A stretch of DNA of 64,000 nucleotides from Trametopsis cervina (taxonomy: Eukaryota > Basidiomycota > Agaricomycetes > Polyporales > Irpicaceae): NCBI GenBank assembly GCA_022385755.1, contig MU278358.1:387133-451132 (forward strand), read 5' to 3'. This document shows, one piece after another, positions 34,684 through 44,745 of this stretch. The notes under the pieces are model-generated. The model was not told where the DNA came from. It saw only the letters and a list, made by a program, of their open reading frames with translations, and ran no database searches. The position numbers were made by a program, and so were the translations under genes. The number at the start of each line of letters is the position of its first letter. Position 1 is the first letter of the stretch.

Positions 34684-35557
34684 ACCAGAGAGCGGCGAAA
34701 TCGAGCAACCGAGACTTTACAAGCGAGAGAAGTCCTCAGAGCTAGGTGACCGGCTTCGTGACGCGCGCTATGTCTCGTTCACACGGCACTCACTGACCGC
34801 CTGCATGCTGTAGCGAACAACGAGCTCGGTGTAGTCGACGAGGAGGAGAACGAGCACATAAAAGTCTGAGAGAACATCTCGCGTAGCGCAAACACCCTGG
34901 TCAGATCTATTACACAAAAATAGGCTCGCCTTGATCCGTACCCACAGCTGCGCATATAGTCTATTATATGTGCGACTTCTAGTATACAACATCATACATC
35001 CTTTGCTACCACTTTCTCATGCCCATGAACCGCATCTCATTACATCGAGAAACGGCTAGCAATCTTACTTGGCACAGACCCGCGACGCGTCAGAGGAGAC
35101 ACGATACACTACATCGACTTAGCGTCAGGGTATGGCAAGCAGCGAGTTGTGTGGTTGTTCAGAATTTGAGGGTTCACAGATCTCAACAAGCATCTGAGGA
35201 TCATCATCGTAGTGTCCGAGGCAGCTAGGTGCAGTGGTTAGAGGTTGCGCAAGTGAAGCAGAGAGTCGGAGGACAGGAAATCCGTTGCACTTCAATCAAG
35301 CTTCAATTAGCAGCTTAAGGAAGCGCCCATTGACGAGGTCGTGACAGCCCGAGAGGGAACCATTTCTTTGCTTTCCGTCCAACTCCTCTACCACCTTCTC
35401 CCCTCGGGACGAGTCTTTGTGGCTTGTTTGGCAATTACTACGGCTCAATCACGCATAAAACCTCACAGAGACCTCGTGCATGACGTGCTGAAACCACAGG
35501 ACATTTCACGGTCTGCCAAGATAGTGCCCAGCAAGCCACAGCGCCTCGGACGGAGAC
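34684..35557. other. Divergent intergenic region of the SGNH/CAP64-like and GT69 genes
   Basis: About 0.9 kb of shared upstream DNA between two head-to-head genes of capsule-related families. No further gene was recognised; only short ORFs occur. Confidence 0.5.
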
Positions 35558-37301
35558 ATGCAGGCCAAAACAAATAACCCACTGAGGCAACTACCCACCT
35601 GGGTGACCCTCTGTATTGGCGTAGGCATTGGTCTGCTCGTTGCGAATATATTCAAGGAGGTGAGTTGCAGTCAATGTCCCGCTCAACCGTATGTTCACCG
35701 GCTCTCAGTCTACTTCCTCACTATGGCGGGGACGAGCCCCAGTGGTCTCTAATGTCCACTCCAGCTCACGACATCCTGTGACGAGCCCCACACTCGACCA
35801 ACGTTTGCGCGTGCTCGAGCTCCTCACAAAGCTCTCACCGCACTACACAAAAGAGTGCACACGGAGCACACAGCCCATCTACAAAGAGCAAGCAACCGAA
35901 CGCTATGCCTCCCTCATTGGCCACCTGCCCCCTTCACGCACATCCTGGATGGACGCCCTCCGACTGAACACAGGATCCGACGGAGACTACGTCCCCCCGA
36001 CATTACGGCACCCTGCGGACAACCACAAGTACTTCTTCGCCATAAACCTGTACAACTCGTTCGACGTCATCCCAGACCTATTCGCCACGCTCTTCCGCGT
36101 GTCCGCCATCCTAGGGTACCAGAACGTGTACGTATCGATCTACGAGAACGGCTCGACGGACCAGACGAAGGCGCTCCTGCGCATCTTCGACGCGCTCTGC
36201 CGCTCCGTCGGCTTGCGCGTGAAGATCCAGACATCCATGCGCACGCGCGGCGCGTTCAACCACCGTATCGAGTACCTCGCCGAGGTGCGCAACGCCGCGT
36301 TCGTACCGCTGCACGAGCTGCGTAACACGGAGAACGAGTATTTCGACAGCATCATCTTCATGAACGATATCCTCCCCTGTGTCGACGACCTCCTCGAGCT
36401 CATCTGGCAGAGCCGGCGGAACAACGCGGGCATAACGTGCGCGACGGACTACATGTTCCATGACGAACTCGTACGTCCCCTCTCACACCTCCCATAATTT
36501 TGGTGTCAGCTGACGGCTCGCGCATTCGCAGGGCTCGCCGGTGTTCTACGACAACTGGGTCGCACGCGACATCAACGGCACGGCGCTGGAGAACGCGCCC
36601 TTCGAGTCTATATTCCACCACCCGCACTCACAAGAACGCTTCCAGCGACACCTGCCCGTGCAGATGCAGTCGTGCTGGAACGGTATCGCTATCATGGACC
36701 CCGCGCCGTTCTACGCGCCGCCGCACGTCCGGTTCCGCATGGCGCGTATCGCTGAGGGCGAGTGCTCGGCGAGTGAGTGTAGTTTGATCGCGAACGACTA
36801 TTGGGACGTCGGGTATGGACGGATATTGATGGTCCCGAGGGTGAAGCTTGCTTATGACCACGTAAGTCCCCGTTTGCACGATCAGTTATGCTGGCACAGT
36901 TAACACCTCTCGATAGCGAGTATACGAGATAATACATCCTCCGCGGAAGAATCTCACCTCAATACGAGGCTATGCCCGTCTCGGTGGCCTCCCGGATAAC
37001 CCACGAACTGATCCTCAAGACCGTGCATGGTTCGGCCCCCACGATCGACTCTTCACAGACGAGGAGAGTGAGCTGATAGATTTCCAGCCCGGCCCAGAAC
37101 ACGGTCAGTCTCACAAATTCATTACATGCTCATATCGTTCACTGACGTCCTATTTATGATGCAGTGTGGTGTTGGGGATGGGATGGTGCAGGAGACCTGG
37201 ACGGACCCGACGTCGACCCCATCTGGGAGCGTCGACCGAACCGCACGACTATAAGTGACGTTGTGAAAGTTAGACATAAGAGGGACTTGAATTGGGTATG
37301 A
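35558..37301 (+). CDS. CAP59/CMT1-type alpha-1,3-mannosyltransferase (GT69)
   Basis: Type II membrane glycosyltransferase of the Cryptococcus CAP59/CMT1 family, probably adding alpha-1,3-linked mannose in the Golgi. Five exons (35558-35659, 35709-36470, 36532-36861, 36917-37103, 37165-37301) give about 505 aa. A TM anchor (WVTLCIGVGIGLLVANIF) follows a short cytosolic start. Conserved blocks are KYFFAINLYNSFDVIPDLFA, VYVSIYENGSTDQTKALL, the donor-site-like EYFDSIIFMNDILPCVDDLL, GITCATDYMFHDELGSPVFY, MQSCWNGIAIMDPAPF and SECSLIANDYWDVGYGRIL. The exon 2 acceptor at 35708 is chosen because it keeps phase 0; the more obvious acceptor at about 35762 shifts the frame. Confidence 0.9.
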
Positions 37302-37751
37302 TATCTCGTAGGGTATAGAAGGACAGTCGCCTACACACTTCATTTTACTAGTTACTATAGGATAGATCGTATTCCTTCAGCTGTATGTTTCCGTGTCCGC
37401 TATCACGGTTGGGTTTATGTTTATAATTTGTTGGATTGCACGCCCACAACTGCGTAGAGGAACGGAGAAGAGAGTTGGATACTCTCACCTGCGTTCCATG
37501 ATGTCGTTCATATCATCTCAGAGCCGGAGATCATTGGTCTCTCAGGCGTGTACCCACAAGCACGCGCCGTACGTCTTGCATATACTGATCGGCATGGCAT
37601 ATGGGAAGAGAAGCGACAGCAGTAGAGTGCGAACGGGATGGATGTGAAATATGCATGCAGTCAAGGTAGGTGGACACAACATGTAGAACGTACACCAGGA
37701 AGAAAAAAGCCGGCCCCGTCGACCTTTTCCTCCCCATCACCAATGAAACAT
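37302..37751. other. Convergent 3' intergenic region
   Basis: 3' flanks of the GT69 gene (rightward) and the eL31 gene (leftward). Nothing else was recognised. Confidence 0.5.
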
Positions 37752-38391
37752 TTACTCGGCTTCAACGACCGTTGTCTCAAGGCCCTGCAAGAGTGGTTAA
37801 CAACCAAATGATTGGGTAGAAATCCATTGCGGTCTCACCTTGAACGTGTCGACGATAATGTGCGATGCGTATGTGAACAGCTTCTCCTTGGCACCCTCAT
37901 CATCGTTACGTTTACCTGCATAAGAGAACAAGATTCCTTCAGTACCCTGCACGAATCAAAAAGGTTGGAGGGCCACTGACGTTCGAGCTTGACCCGTATT
38001 CTGTGGGGTACGCTCTTGATGCCCTGCGACCAGAGAGCCTGGTTAAGCTTGGGGTCGACACGGACGTCTTGGGTGCCCATCGCCTTCTGCGCAAACTCGA
38101 CTACGGACTTGACGGCATGGGGGGCCCTTTTCTTGAACGACCGGCCGTGCACCCGCTTGTGCAGATGGATGGTGTATTCACGGGTGACGACGTCTTGGAG
38201 AGCCGAGCGCGTCTTGCCGGTCTGTGAACAGAGATCGGGATATGCTCAGTACAAGGACGGCGGGGACGAGGAGAGCTCATGGGGGTATCTTGAGCTGTCG
38301 GGAGCGCACCTTTTTGGTAGCAGTCTTGGGGGCCTGAAAGGGAGGTCGTCAGGGGTCAGCGACGAGAAATAGCAGCATTACGACGTACCAT
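37752..38391 (-). CDS. RPL31: 60S ribosomal protein L31 (eL31)
   Basis: Large-subunit protein near the exit tunnel. Five coding exons: 38389-38391, 38310-38333, 37981-38221, 37839-37915, 37752-37784, total 125 aa. The first coding exon is only the ATG, and the next contributes APKTATKK. Family signature: [60 protein letters not shown], then [20 protein letters not shown] and a tail ending TTVVEAE. Confidence 0.96.
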
Positions 38392-38575
38392 GTCTTGCGG
38401 ATGTCGGTGTCAGTGAGCTCTGAAGGTCGTTTGCTACCAGCCGGCTCTAGCTTTGCTAAGCGCCGGACGATTAGTGCCCGAAACGGCTGTGGCTTGTAAC
38501 GTGGGAACATAACTGTACAGTACCTCAAAGTTCCAACCTTAACCCCGCGTACCCTGAAATTGTCATCACGTGAGA

Positions 38576-38713
38576 TCACGCGGGGCTATCGGCTTCTTGT
38601 TCCTGGGCGCTTGATGTTGAACAAGCAACGCCTAATCCCATCAATCCCATCAATACGAGGCACGCTCCAATAGGAAATCCCTTTGTGCGATTGTGCGGGT
38701 TTCCCGTCCCCAT
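38576..38713 (-). CDS. Candidate small single-TM protein (45 aa)
   Basis: The frame begins MGTGNPHNRTKGFPIGACL, continues with one hydrophobic helix (LVLMGLMGLGVA) and ends STSSAQEQEADSPA, a compact N-in/C-out membrane mini-protein layout. An upstream in-frame Met extends the frame to 38848, but that part looks like leader sequence. I do not recognise a family, and chance cannot be ruled out for so short a frame. Confidence 0.25.
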   Translation of the reverse strand: MGTGNPHNRTKGFPIGACLVLMGLMGLGVACSTSSAQEQEADSPA

Positions 38714-38963
38714 TATCCTCGTTGATTGTGTATTGTATTCCAGCACTGGGCTCTGTAAGTCGTACTTACCGCACAGATAACCAGCGACGTCGCAGGTTTG
38801 CGACTGAGTTGACCACGCGGAACGACGAGGGATCTGCTTTAATGCCATTGTTTCCCTTTGGTCAAGTTGTTTGTCCGCCGCATGTTTTTCCCAGCCCTCA
38901 CCCCCGAATCAAGCCTAGGCCAGTGGTCATGAGCGGTGACAGCGCATACCCACTCGGCGGGAG

Positions 38964-38970
38964 TATAAAG
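38964..38970 (+). promoter_or_regulatory. TATA box of the CFEM gene
   Basis: TATAAAG lies about 160 bp upstream of the ATG at 39126 and is followed by a pyrimidine-rich stretch, a common layout for well-expressed fungal genes. Confidence 0.5.
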
Positions 38971-39125
38971 CGACGTTCTCTCGCTACCACTGTCCCGTAG
39001 CAACTCAGCCTCTCCCGAGTTACTTCAAGCTCTCCTGCACTCGTTGCGCATTCATCTTTCGACCTTCGTCGCTGCAACCCGTGCACTCCTGTCCTTTCAG
39101 CTCACTGCTATTCATATCCAACACG

Positions 39126-39791
39126 ATGCGTTTCACCATTGCCGCTGTCTTCTTCGCTGGTGTCGTTTCCACCGTCTCTGCAGTGTCACTCTACGCCAGG
39201 CAGAGCTACCCCAGTACGTTTGTCTTTGTGGCGAGCAAGCTGATGGTTTGTTCTAATCTTACTCCTGAAAGGCTGCGCTATTCCCTGTGTCACCAACCCA
39301 GGAAACTTGTTCGGATGCTCGGCTGCGGACAACAAGTGTCTTTGCGAGAGCGCTCCATACGTCAATGAGACCACGACCTGCATAGTCTCAGCCTGCAGCG
39401 CGGACGACGCAGCGACCGCTGAGCACATCGCTCAACAACTTTGCGCGGTTGTGGTACGTGACATTGTTCTGCCTGTACCACCGCCCAGGTACTGATCGCG
39501 TCATTGTCTTCGAACTATAGGGCGTCACTTTCAGCTCGACCTCTACTCCCGCTTCCTCCCCCACCGCGTCCCCCTCTGCATCTGCCACGGACTCGTCGAG
39601 CAGCGCCCCCGCCGATTCGTCTTCAGGAAGCACGGCCCCGTAAGTTGCTTGCACATACTTATTGTGTCTTTGTTCTCATCTCGCCTTTCAGGGCCCCGAC
39701 CACCTCGACCACGAGCGGCTCTGGTTCTACAACCGTCAACGTGCTCATGGGTGCTGCTGCCGTCGTGCTCGCTGCTGCTGCGAACCTCTGA
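39126..39791 (+). CDS. CFEM-domain GPI-anchored cell-surface protein
   Basis: Secreted eight-cysteine CFEM protein; family members bind haem or act in adhesion and host interaction. Four exons (39126-39213, 39272-39453, 39521-39639, 39692-39791) encode 162 aa. A signal peptide (MRFTIAAVFFAGVVSTVSA) precedes the domain. Eight Cys are spaced as in CFEM: CAIPC, GCSAADNKCLCES, TTCIVSACSA and QLCAV. The Asp that holds the haem iron in CSA2-type CFEM proteins may be in the SAADNKCLC segment. A Ser/Thr/Ala/Pro-rich stalk follows, and the hydrophobic C-terminus (NVLMGAAAVVLAAAANL) fits a GPI signal. Confidence 0.92.
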
Positions 39792-40350
39792 GCACCAGCT
39801 CCCTTACAACCCCCGGCGCACAAGTCCTTTGTGCGTTGGACTTCAGTGGCGCACGTCTCAAAAACAGTGTCGACCCGTCAACATACCCTTCACAACATCC
39901 ACATCCTTCGCTTTCGCTAAGTATATATTCCTAGCATACATAATTGTCGTATACCACGGATCCTCGTTTCTATATGTATCTATGAGCCGAATCTCGGTAG
40001 GGCCTGGTGTGAGCAGTTCGATAGAGCTTCTTTCTTGGTTCCGAGTCTTTGTATCAATGTAGCTCTGGCAAGTCTTCCAATACCATCCTCCTGCTGTACC
40101 CTCGGTGTGTGCTTTGTCGCGGTGTCTCGTTAAGCTTAAGTTTGCTCCATTGTTGACATGCTCGTATTGTAGATTGTCCAGCGCACGTGTCAATACAGTA
40201 CACAAAGATATCTCTGGTGCGCCTCTCACGGCTGCCAATCCCAACACCGGTACACGCGATGGCCCTTGACTTCGACCCCAGTGTCGTGTGGTATCGTGCG
40301 TACTGAACTTTGTGCTCGGTGCCCCAGCGATAGCAGCCTCCACAGCGAGC
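39792..40350. other. Intergenic, no gene recognised
   Basis: 3' flank of the CFEM gene and upstream region of the UstYa-like gene. An in-frame Met at 40288 offers an alternative start 21 codons upstream for the latter. Confidence 0.5.
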
Positions 40351-41125
40351 ATGCTCTCGCCAAAACTGATTCTCCTCGCCAGCGGCGCCCTTGTCCTCTC
40401 CGCGCTCCTCCAGCTAGTCACCACGTACCTCCAAGTCCACTACCTTGACTCTGCACAATGTTCATGCAAGGAGCCCGACGCGTTCGGCCTCCCTTCCTCC
40501 GCCAACTTCGAGAATGAATACTGTTCGTACCTGCTCCCTGATTCTACTTATCCAAACATCCACTCACATCCCGATGATCGCCCCACCAGCCTGGCTCGAC
40601 GGTGACTACCCACCGTACCTCCCCCTCCCCTTAGGCCCGCCCGTCGCGCTCACACTCGAAGACTCGCGGCACTACGCGCTCTCCTCCGCCGACGCCGACG
40701 CAGAATGGGAGTCCGTCTACCCCGGTGGCGGGCTCGGTTTCGTGCGCCTCGGCCCGCACAAGCGGTTCTTCAGTCTCTCCATGTTCCACCAGATGCACTG
40801 CCTCGACTCGTTGCGGCGTGCTGTGCTCGGGCGCGAGCATTCGCACGGGGCGCGTGAGGGAGGCAGTGGGGAGGAGGAGGTGCTGCACGGGCGTGACGTG
40901 GAGCATTCAGCGCATTGTCTCAACTATCTGCGCCAGACGGTGCTATGCGCCGCGGACTTGACGCTTGAGCCTGAGATCGGTGAGGAGGGCTCGCAGGAGG
41001 TGGGTGAGGGGCTTGGTGTTACGCATGTGTGTAGGGACTGGGGGAAGGTGTATGACTTTGCGAAGAGGAATTGGGAGCAGTGGGAGGCTGGGAAGGTGAA
41101 CATATCGAGAACAAATAGGTCTTGA
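40351..41125 (+). CDS. UstYa-family (DUF3328) oxidase-like protein
   Basis: Family members are membrane-anchored copper-dependent proteins that oxidise or cyclise peptides and other metabolites in fungal biosynthetic clusters. Two exons (40351-40522, 40590-41125) give about 235 aa. One N-terminal membrane segment (LILLASGALVLSALLQLV) is followed by the catalytic part. Both HxxHC motifs are present: MFHQMHCLDSLRR and EHSAHCLNYLRQTVLC. The family block before them reads YPPYLPLPLGPPVALTLEDS. A Gly/Glu-rich insertion lies between the two motifs. No repetitive RiPP precursor or other cluster gene is seen in the flanking 10 kb, so the substrate is unknown. Confidence 0.9.
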
Positions 41126-41515
41126 GTGGAGATCTGGTCCATTCTGCCTGGGCTATTTCCGTCTTGGAGTGTCCTTGGATTTCTGGATATCACAGGTTGG
41201 GTCTGAGGCCTGGTGGGTAGGCATCGCATGGATCTCGAACGTGTATTGTGCGGATTACCTGACCAAGAATGAAATTCCAGACCACTAAGTGCGAGCTCGC
41301 TCACCTGGACATACGAGCTTAACACCTCGCGACGTTCCTGCTGGTTGGAAGCTTGAGTCAGACTTTACAGACGCACCAATATGTTCACACTTCGCCGTCG
41401 ATCGCCATCGAGACCAGATCGTCCATAACTCAATACCATATTCATACAGTTCCTCCCAACACCACGTCATACACAAATAGATCCTTAGATTATGCATGCC
41501 CCCACTCTATCGCGC
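41126..41515. other. Convergent 3' intergenic region
   Basis: 3' flanks of the UstYa-like and Dap1-like genes; nothing else was recognised. Confidence 0.5.
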
Positions 41516-42044
41516 TCATAGATTCGCAACCGCCGGAGGCAAATCCGTCACCTTGCCCACAACATTATACCGTTTCCTGCACTCATATCAGATCTCTGTA
41601 CCCACACACGAGGGAAGGAAGGAGAGACATACAAGAAGAACTCATGCCAATCATTCAACACCTTCATCTCCTCCTCAGGTAGATCACTATAATCAGGCGA
41701 CGCATCCTCAGGCTTAAGACTCGATTTGCCCAACGCCTTCGATGCGTCCTTGCCCGAGAAGAGGTGGTACGACCCGCCGGGACCGTATGTGTCGCGTTTG
41801 TGTGTGACGTCGAATACTGTGCCTGCGGAGCGGTTAGCAAGCACGTGGAGGTTGAGTGGTGTGAGAGAAAGGTAAATGGGGAGAGGGGGAGAGGAGGGAA
41901 GGAAGGAGAAGGGGTGGGAGAGGACGTACCTTTGATGGCGAGGTAGATCGGCTTGGACGTGTCCTCCCCGTTGAACTGCGTGAGCTGCGCGAGTGTGAAG
42001 GGCTCGTCCCTCGGGGGATCAAGGTCTGCCCGCGGTGCTTGCAT
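41516..42044 (-). CDS. DAP1: Dap1/MAPR-type cytochrome b5-like haem-binding protein
   Basis: Small haem protein of the membrane-associated progesterone receptor family, which supports cytochrome P450 (sterol 14-demethylase) activity. Three exons (41930-42044, 41633-41822, 41516-41576) give 121 aa. Core motifs are FTLAQLTQFNGEDTSKPIYL, AIKGTVFDVTHKRDTYGPGG and SYHLFSGKDASKALGKSSLK, including the Tyr residues (YGPGGSY) that ligate haem in MAPR proteins, and the C-terminal HEFFLKRYNVVGKV. No N-terminal membrane anchor is visible from this start; an anchor could only come from an undetected upstream exon. The gene is divergent from PTPA. Confidence 0.9.
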
Positions 42045-42371
42045 CGTTCGTTTCGACTTTGGTTATGTGGTGGTGGTATGTAGTCGAAGTTAAGGTAGAT
42101 CCCCACAGTGCTTGAGCCGGTAGTGACTCGGGCGGAGAAGTTAGTAGCGGACGATGGATTGGCGAGTTCGCTGGGGTAGGTCCGAGAATGACGATCGATA
42201 ACACCCAATTATGTGATCTAGACGCGCACTGGTATATTCGTCATCCATTCTCGAAACCGGTCAGCGCTATTACCTGCCACCGACCACTACATTGTGTACA
42301 GCACCAGTACTACATCCGCCATCTTAGCCACAACACACACACTCACATCTTGCTTACGAACGCAAGCTACG
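42045..42371. other. Shared divergent promoter, Dap1-like / PTPA
   Basis: 327 bp between two start codons that read away from each other. It has CA-rich tracts (about 42331-42350) on the PTPA side. No gene was recognised. Confidence 0.5.
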
Positions 42372-43954
42372 ATGACAGCAACCTTTAAGACGGAGGAAAA
42401 GGAGGAGCCGCAAAGCTACAGCGTCCCCCAAAAATGCATACTCACGCCCGACCAGCTCGCATTCTTCCGTTCCCAGTCGAAGACGCACGCCGACATCCTC
42501 GCGTTCATACGCAGACTGAACGAGAGCGTCGTCGGCGCGAAACTGAGCGACGAGTGTCCTGCCAGCGAGGTACGTACGCTTGTCTTTCCGCTCGTCACTG
42601 TCATTAAGCAAGGTCATGTATGTTGCAGGGCGTCGCGGCGGCACTACGAATCCTGGACGCCGTCGAGGCGATCGCGGCGGACATCCCACCCGTCGACAAC
42701 AAAGCCTCACGGTTCGGGAACCCCGCCTTCCGCACGTTCTACGACCGCGTTTCCGAGGTACGCCTCCCTCCTTTCTTCTATTCGCCTCCGTCCCGCCCAC
42801 TAACTAACTAATCAACACCAACTTGCAACGCAGAAATCCGACGAGTTGCACGCTCCGCTCCCGGGTCTTCCGCGCGCGGCTGTGGCGGAGGTGTCGACGT
42901 ACTTCAAGGAATGTTGGGGGAACCGCACGAGGATTGATTATGGGAGCGGGATGGAGCTTAACTTCCTCTGCTGGATGTGAGTCCTTCCTTCCTCCTTCCC
43001 TCGCTCATTCGCTGACACTAGAAATAGGCTATGCCTCGACAAACTGAACGTATTCACGCCCTCAGACGCACGCGCACTAGTGCTCCGCGTATTCTGGCGA
43101 TACGTGCGCGTGATGCGCGTGCTGCAGTCTACGTACTGGCTCGAGCCCGCCGGGTCGCATGGCGTCTGGGGGCTGGACGACTACCATTTCTTGCCGTTCT
43201 TGTGGGGGAGCGCGCAGTTGCGAGGTGCGTTCTTCTTTCCTTCCAGTTTGTGTGTAAGTGAAGTGGATGCTGACGGTGGGATAGGACACAAACACCTCCG
43301 ACCAAAATCGATCCACGACGCGGAGATCCTGGAAGAGTTCGGGAAAGAGTACATGTACCTCGCGTGCATCCATTTTATAAACTCGGTCAAGACGGCGTCG
43401 CTCCGCTGGCACTCGCCCATGCTTGACGATATCAGTGCTGTACGTACCCCCTCGTCCTCTTCTTTCTATCTCTCTCCTTCTCCCGCAATCCTCCCTCACG
43501 CGCTTACTTACTCGCCCACTCGCTCATTCGCTAACGCTCGTTCGCACAGGTAAAAACATGGGACAAAGTAAACGAAGGCATGCTCAAGATGTACGAGGCC
43601 GAAGTCCTCGGGAAACTCCCCGTCGTGCAACACTTCCTCTTCGGCTCGCTCCTCCCCTGGGACGGCCCCTCTCTCCCTTCCCATTCCTCCTCTCCTGCCT
43701 CCCCTCTCCATGCCCATGCCCACGCACACTCCCACGATCACTCACATGGCAATGCAAATGGAGAAGGAGACTTGGGAGGGGCAGGCCAGCTGAGCATGGG
43801 ATGGGCGGATTGTTGTGGGATACCGGTCCCGTCTGCGTTTGCGGCTGCGCAGGCTGAGAAGACGGGTGGAGGACTAGGTGGAGGAGGAGGGATTGGAGGG
43901 ATTGGGGTGAGGGGACTCGTGGGGCCGAATGTTAGGCCTGTGCCGTTTGATTGA
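42372..43954 (+). CDS. PP2A phosphatase activator (PTPA/Rrd) with His/Gly-rich C-terminal extension
   Basis: Peptidyl-prolyl cis/trans isomerase-like chaperone that activates PP2A-type phosphatases. Exons begin at 42372 and end with TGA at 43954; internal introns lie near 42570-42628, 42759-42833, 42977-43027, 43225-43284 and 43441-43549. The family core is unmistakable: [80 protein letters not shown] and [20 protein letters not shown]. After the usual end of the fold, about 100 residues follow, with a [14 protein letters not shown] run, a short [11 protein letters not shown] block that the family also has, and a Gly-rich end ([14 protein letters not shown]). Confidence 0.95.
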
Positions 43955-44668
43955 GGGATTCAGGGTGCTTTCGAGTTCTCAGTCGTGCATCCTCACCACG
44001 AGCGGGATTCGCGGTAGCCCGCCTCGACATCATCCACCACCGCGGATTTTCGGACAATATGTATGTGTATACGACGCTCGTTCGTCGCACTGCAATGCTG
44101 TAGACAGACAGACGAAGCTCATCATGCGTTCCATTCACGATCATCTGTACAATACAACACCACACCAGTTTAATGATAGCTACAGTATAGCTACAATGAC
44201 AGTTATCAGACATCGAACCCGTGCGCCAATCCGTCCTGAACACTGATGGGCACAAGACCTACCCACTGATGGACCCACGACACTCGACGTATCCTGTACT
44301 CGTATTGCAATTGTACCGTCTGCATGCGCAGAGTTGGATGTATGTGAGACGTGTCTGATCGTGGCGTTTGCGTCGGGGGTAGGGCAAAGAAGACCGTACT
44401 GTAGACCGTAGATGAGATGCTGGATGGGCGATTAATTGATTATTGATTGGGTGTCAATTGAAGGAGGGGGCGGGGCGGGGCGTCACGGTGCATTGTGCTG
44501 CGCAAGTTGTGCATAGTGCATACTGCTAGTATTATAGACAGTGTACATCTGTACAGTTGGGGAAACGGTGGTACTGCATATGCTAGCATACGCATTGCAC
44601 AGCCTCTTACAATGCACGCCAAGTCCCCGCCCTCACAACACGATTCTACACATTTCAGCTCACACTCC

Positions 44669-44680
44669 TCCGAGCTCGGA
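44669..44680. promoter_or_regulatory. 12-bp palindrome TCCGAGCTCGGA
   Basis: A perfect inverted repeat with CCG/CGG half sites, the kind of target bound by dimeric Zn2Cys6 fungal regulators. It is about 1.9 kb upstream of the PDR start. A regulatory role is inferred only from sequence form. Confidence 0.3.
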
Positions 44681-44725
44681 CACGGACACGGAAGGCCAGG
44701 AACCGGAGGTGTGCCTGGGCTATCC

Positions 44726-44745
44726 TGTCTTGTCTTGTCTTGTCT
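44726..44745 (+). repeat. (TGTCT)x4 pentanucleotide tract
   Basis: Four perfect tandem copies in the gene-poor region; a simple microsatellite. Confidence 0.8.

Larger units (their letters stand above)
38392..39125. other. Intergenic: eL31 upstream region and CFEM promoter
   Basis: Contains the eL31 leader, a candidate small minus-strand ORF (38576-38713) and the TATA box of the CFEM gene. Confidence 0.5.

Noticed and set aside
36111..36461. Minus-strand ORF within the GT69 gene
   Set aside because: Antisense shadow of a GC-rich exon.
40288..40350. Upstream start for the UstYa-like protein
   Set aside because: It adds 21 residues with no family similarity; the Met at 40351 sits directly before the membrane anchor.
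39900..40424. 188-codon minus-strand ORF before the UstYa-like gene
   Set aside because: No motif, and it overlaps the 5' region of a well-supported plus-strand gene.
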